Source of the DNA: an uncultured bacterium
GTDB taxonomy: Bacteria; Verrucomicrobiota; Kiritimatiellia; RFP12; UBA1067
Direction: 5' to 3'
Assembly (NCBI GenBank): GCA_902779075.1
Contig: CACZAK010000184.1
Span: 1-14,123, forward strand
DNA length: 14,123 nt
How positions within the stretch are numbered: position 1 is the first letter of the stretch; the number at the start of each line of letters is the position of its first letter. The translations under genes were made by a program, and so were the position numbers. The notes under the pieces were generated by a model. That model searched no databases and had not been told where the DNA came from. It saw only the letters and a program-made list of their open reading frames with translations. Shown here in pieces: positions 12,405 through 14,123 of this stretch.

Positions 12405-13517
12405 ATGTTTCCACTGCTGAAATACACGGCCGAGGAGGTCGATGAATACTACGCGAAGGTGACGCCGGAGATGGTGAGGGCCTCGCTTGCGAAGGACCGC
12501 CACGACTGGTTCGATTTGCTGAACCTCGTCTCTCCGGCGGCGTATCCGTTCATGGACGAGATGCGCCGCAAGGCCCGCCTCGCGCGGATCAAGTACTACG
12601 GCAAGACGGTGAGCGTCTACGCTCCGCTCTACATCGGCAACACGTGCGTCAACCACTGCCGGTACTGCGACTTTAGGCGCGAGCACACGGGTACCGTGAG
12701 GCGCAACCTGACGCTGGACGAGATACGCCTCGAGGCGGAGGCGATACGTGCGAGCGGAATCGACAATCTTCTCATCGTTGCGGGAGAGGACCCGAAGGTC
12801 AATTCCGTCGAGCACTTCTGCGACGTCGCGCGCCTCCTGAAGCCGATGTTCTCGAACCTCTCCCTTGAAGTCGCGCCGCAGAGCGAGGAAGGCTACCGCG
12901 CGATGTTCGAGGCGGGCTTCGAGTCGCTCACGTGCTTTCAGGAGACGTACGACCAGGAGCAGTACAAGTACTTCCATCCGGCGGGGCCGAAGTCCGACTA
13001 CGAATGGCGTCTTTGGACGCAGCTTCGCGCAGGTCGTGCGGGCTTTCGCATCCTCGGATGTGCGTTTCTTCTTGGGCTTACGCCGTGGCGCAGGGAGGCG
13101 GCGAGTCTCGCTGCGCACGCGCTCTACTTGATGAAGGAGTGCTACGAGTCGAAAGTGCAGTTCGCGTTCCCGCGCTTCTGCCGCGTCGAGGGCGGTTTCG
13201 TTCCGCCGTGCGAAGTAGACGAGTGCGACGTCGATCTCATGATGCTCGCGTTCCGCATCGTCTTCCCGCAGTGCTGCATGACGGTCTCGACAAGGGAGGC
13301 GCCGAAGTTCCGCGACTACATCGTGCAGGTAGCGGCGGACAACATGAGCGCGGGCTCGCGCGTGACGCCTGGCGGATACGCCGTCCTCGAAAAGGAGCAC
13401 GCAGCCGACGTCGCGCAGTTCACGCTCACCGACAGGCGCGCGCCGAAGGAAGTCTACGACGCGATCAAGGCAAATGGCCAGGAAGTCGTGTTCAAGAACT
13501 GGGACAATAGGATTTAG
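12405..13517 (+). CDS. thiH: 2-iminoacetate synthase ThiH (radical SAM)
   Basis: ThiH cleaves tyrosine by radical SAM chemistry into p-cresol and dehydroglycine, the glycine-derived piece ThiG uses for the thiazole ring. The 370-residue protein has the 4Fe-4S motif NTCVNHCRYCDF (Cys81, Cys85, Cys88), the ThiH-typical LYIGNTC before it, and the later segments AGEDPK, ETYDQEQYKYFHPAGPKSDY and STREAPKFRD. Length is normal. I use the ATG at 12405, with cgggg at 12391-12395; a TTG at 12387 would add six residues. ThiH normally sits beside ThiG; here it is 10.7 kb away behind its own promoter. A heptamer repeat array starts within its stop codon and separates it from thiC. Confidence 0.95.
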   Translation: MFPLLKYTAEEVDEYYAKVTPEMVRASLAKDRHDWFDLLNLVSPAAYPFMDEMRRKARLARIKYYGKTVSVYAPLYIGNTCVNHCRYCDFRREHTGTVRRNLTLDEIRLEAEAIRASGIDNLLIVAGEDPKVNSVEHFCDVARLLKPMFSNLSLEVAPQSEEGYRAMFEAGFESLTCFQETYDQEQYKYFHPAGPKSDYEWRLWTQLRAGRAGFRILGCAFLLGLTPWRREAASLAAHALYLMKECYESKVQFAFPRFCRVEGGFVPPCEVDECDVDLMMLAFRIVFPQCCMTVSTREAPKFRDYIVQVAADNMSAGSRVTPGGYAVLEKEHAADVAQFTLTDRRAPKEVYDAIKANGQEVVFKNWDNRI

Positions 13518-13628
13518 GGGTCAGGGGCCAGTAGTCAGGAGTCAGGGGTCAGGGGTCAGTAGTCAGGGGTCAGGAGTCAGGGGTCAGGAGTCAGTAGTTA
13601 GGAGTCAGGGGTCAGTAGTTAGGAGTCA
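13517..13628 (+). repeat. Sixteen-unit heptamer minisatellite between thiH and thiC
   Basis: Sixteen contiguous 7-base units follow each other without spacers. They are variants of gNNgtca: ggggtca, ggggcca, gtagtca, ggagtca and gtagtta. The first base is the G of the thiH stop codon TAG and the last unit ends 33 bases before the thiC ATG. Absence of spacers and the short unit exclude a CRISPR array. The variants are shuffled, as in slippage- or recombination-driven arrays. Confidence 0.92.
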
Positions 13629-13661
13629 GTAAAAATTTTTAATAATAAGGAGAAAATCGAT

Positions 13662-14123
13662 ATGACACAACTTGAGGCGGCGAGGAAGGGGATTGTGACG
13701 GACGCGATGAAGGTCGTCGCGAAGGACGAAGGGCTTGACGCGGAGAAGGTGCGCGCCGCGGTCGCGACGGGCGAGGCGGTGATTCCGCTAAACATCCACC
13801 ACAAGAACGCCGTCCCTGTCGGCGTGGGGCGCATGTTCACGACGAAGATCAACGCGAACCTCGGTCGCAGCGTGACGCATTCGGGGAAGGGCGATGAGCT
13901 TGAAAAGCTGAAAGTCGCTCTCGACGCCGGCGCAGATTTCGTGATGGATCTTTCCGTCGCGTCGTCGGAGGACGAGATCGCGGGCATCCGCCAGGGAATG
14001 CTCGACGCCTCTCCGAAGCCGCTTGGCACCGTGCCGATCTACGAGACGATCTCGCTCCTCGGCGACATTCCGAAGATGGATCCAAAGTTTCTCATCGGCG
14101 TCATTCGCCGCCAGGCCGAGCAG
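13662..14123 (+). CDS. thiC: Phosphomethylpyrimidine synthase ThiC (5' part, cut by window end)
   Basis: ThiC converts aminoimidazole ribotide to the pyrimidine phosphate of thiamine using a C-terminal radical SAM cluster. The visible 154 residues give MTQLEAARKGIVTDAMKVVA, IPLNIHHKNAVPVGVGRMF, TTKINANLGRS, DAGADFVMDLSVASSEDEI and GTVPIYETI, the ordered N-terminal motifs of the family. It is the short form lacking the extra N-terminal domain of E. coli ThiC. The cysteine motif lies beyond the window and cannot be checked. The ATG at 13662 has aaggag at 13647-13652. It follows thiH after the heptamer array and is likely on the same transcript. The open frame runs off the window end. Confidence 0.93.
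   Translation, partial: MTQLEAARKGIVTDAMKVVAKDEGLDAEKVRAAVATGEAVIPLNIHHKNAVPVGVGRMFTTKINANLGRSVTHSGKGDELEKLKVALDAGADFVMDLSVASSEDEIAGIRQGMLDASPKPLGTVPIYETISLLGDIPKMDPKFLIGVIRRQAEQ

Noticed and set aside
12123..13400. Minus-strand open frame of 425 codons opposite thiH
   Set aside because: It lies opposite a clear thiH, is rich in Arg/Ala/Val as expected from reversed high-GC codons, and shows no motif.
13517..13628. Possible CRISPR array
   Set aside because: Units are 7 bases, contiguous and without spacers; no cas gene is present.

Overview
The window is high-GC bacterial DNA. I place it, from family resemblance only, in the PVC superphylum, most likely an uncultured gut-type Kiritimatiellae/Verrucomicrobia-like lineage. 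The clues are a sigma factor with a TTSTTLLRD start coupled to a transmembrane Ser/Thr kinase, secreted FISUMP and BspA-type leucine-rich-repeat proteins, and dispersed ctctgcg-type intergenic repeats. No rRNA or marker gene is present to prove this.

The two ends carry one pathway, thiamine pyrimidine and thiazole synthesis. At the left are a TPP riboswitch (cut by the window edge), thiS, thiF and thiG. At the right are thiH and the start of thiC. About 10.7 kb of unrelated DNA sits between thiG and thiH, so the thi operon looks split, and thiH-thiC appear to have acquired their own promoter.

The inserted block, left to right, holds: a TSCPD-domain gene with its middle deleted; a sigma-70-family factor overlapping a membrane Ser/Thr kinase by ATGA; a terminator abutting an extended -10 promoter; a roughly 330-nt leader of six consecutive hairpins; a secreted FISUMP protein and a 1415-residue secreted LRR protein, probably one transcript; a minus-strand AAA/DUF4143-type ATPase pseudogene with two deletions; a promoter driving an internally deleted flavin-reductase gene; a scar of a second TSCPD gene running into a lipoprotein D-Ala-D-Ala dipeptidase; and the tail of a third TSCPD gene followed by a second copy of the flavin-reductase promoter and leader in front of thiH.

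The most unusual theme is gene decay by internal deletion. At least four loci keep both the start and the stop end of a recognisable gene while the middle is missing. Repeats have also entered working genes: three in-frame 45-bp units with a palindromic core lie inside the sigma factor, and four 8-bp units lie inside the kinase activation segment. A 16-unit heptamer array separates thiH from thiC. I see no CRISPR array, transposase, tRNA or rRNA. I could not run any search, so family assignments rest on motifs read by eye.
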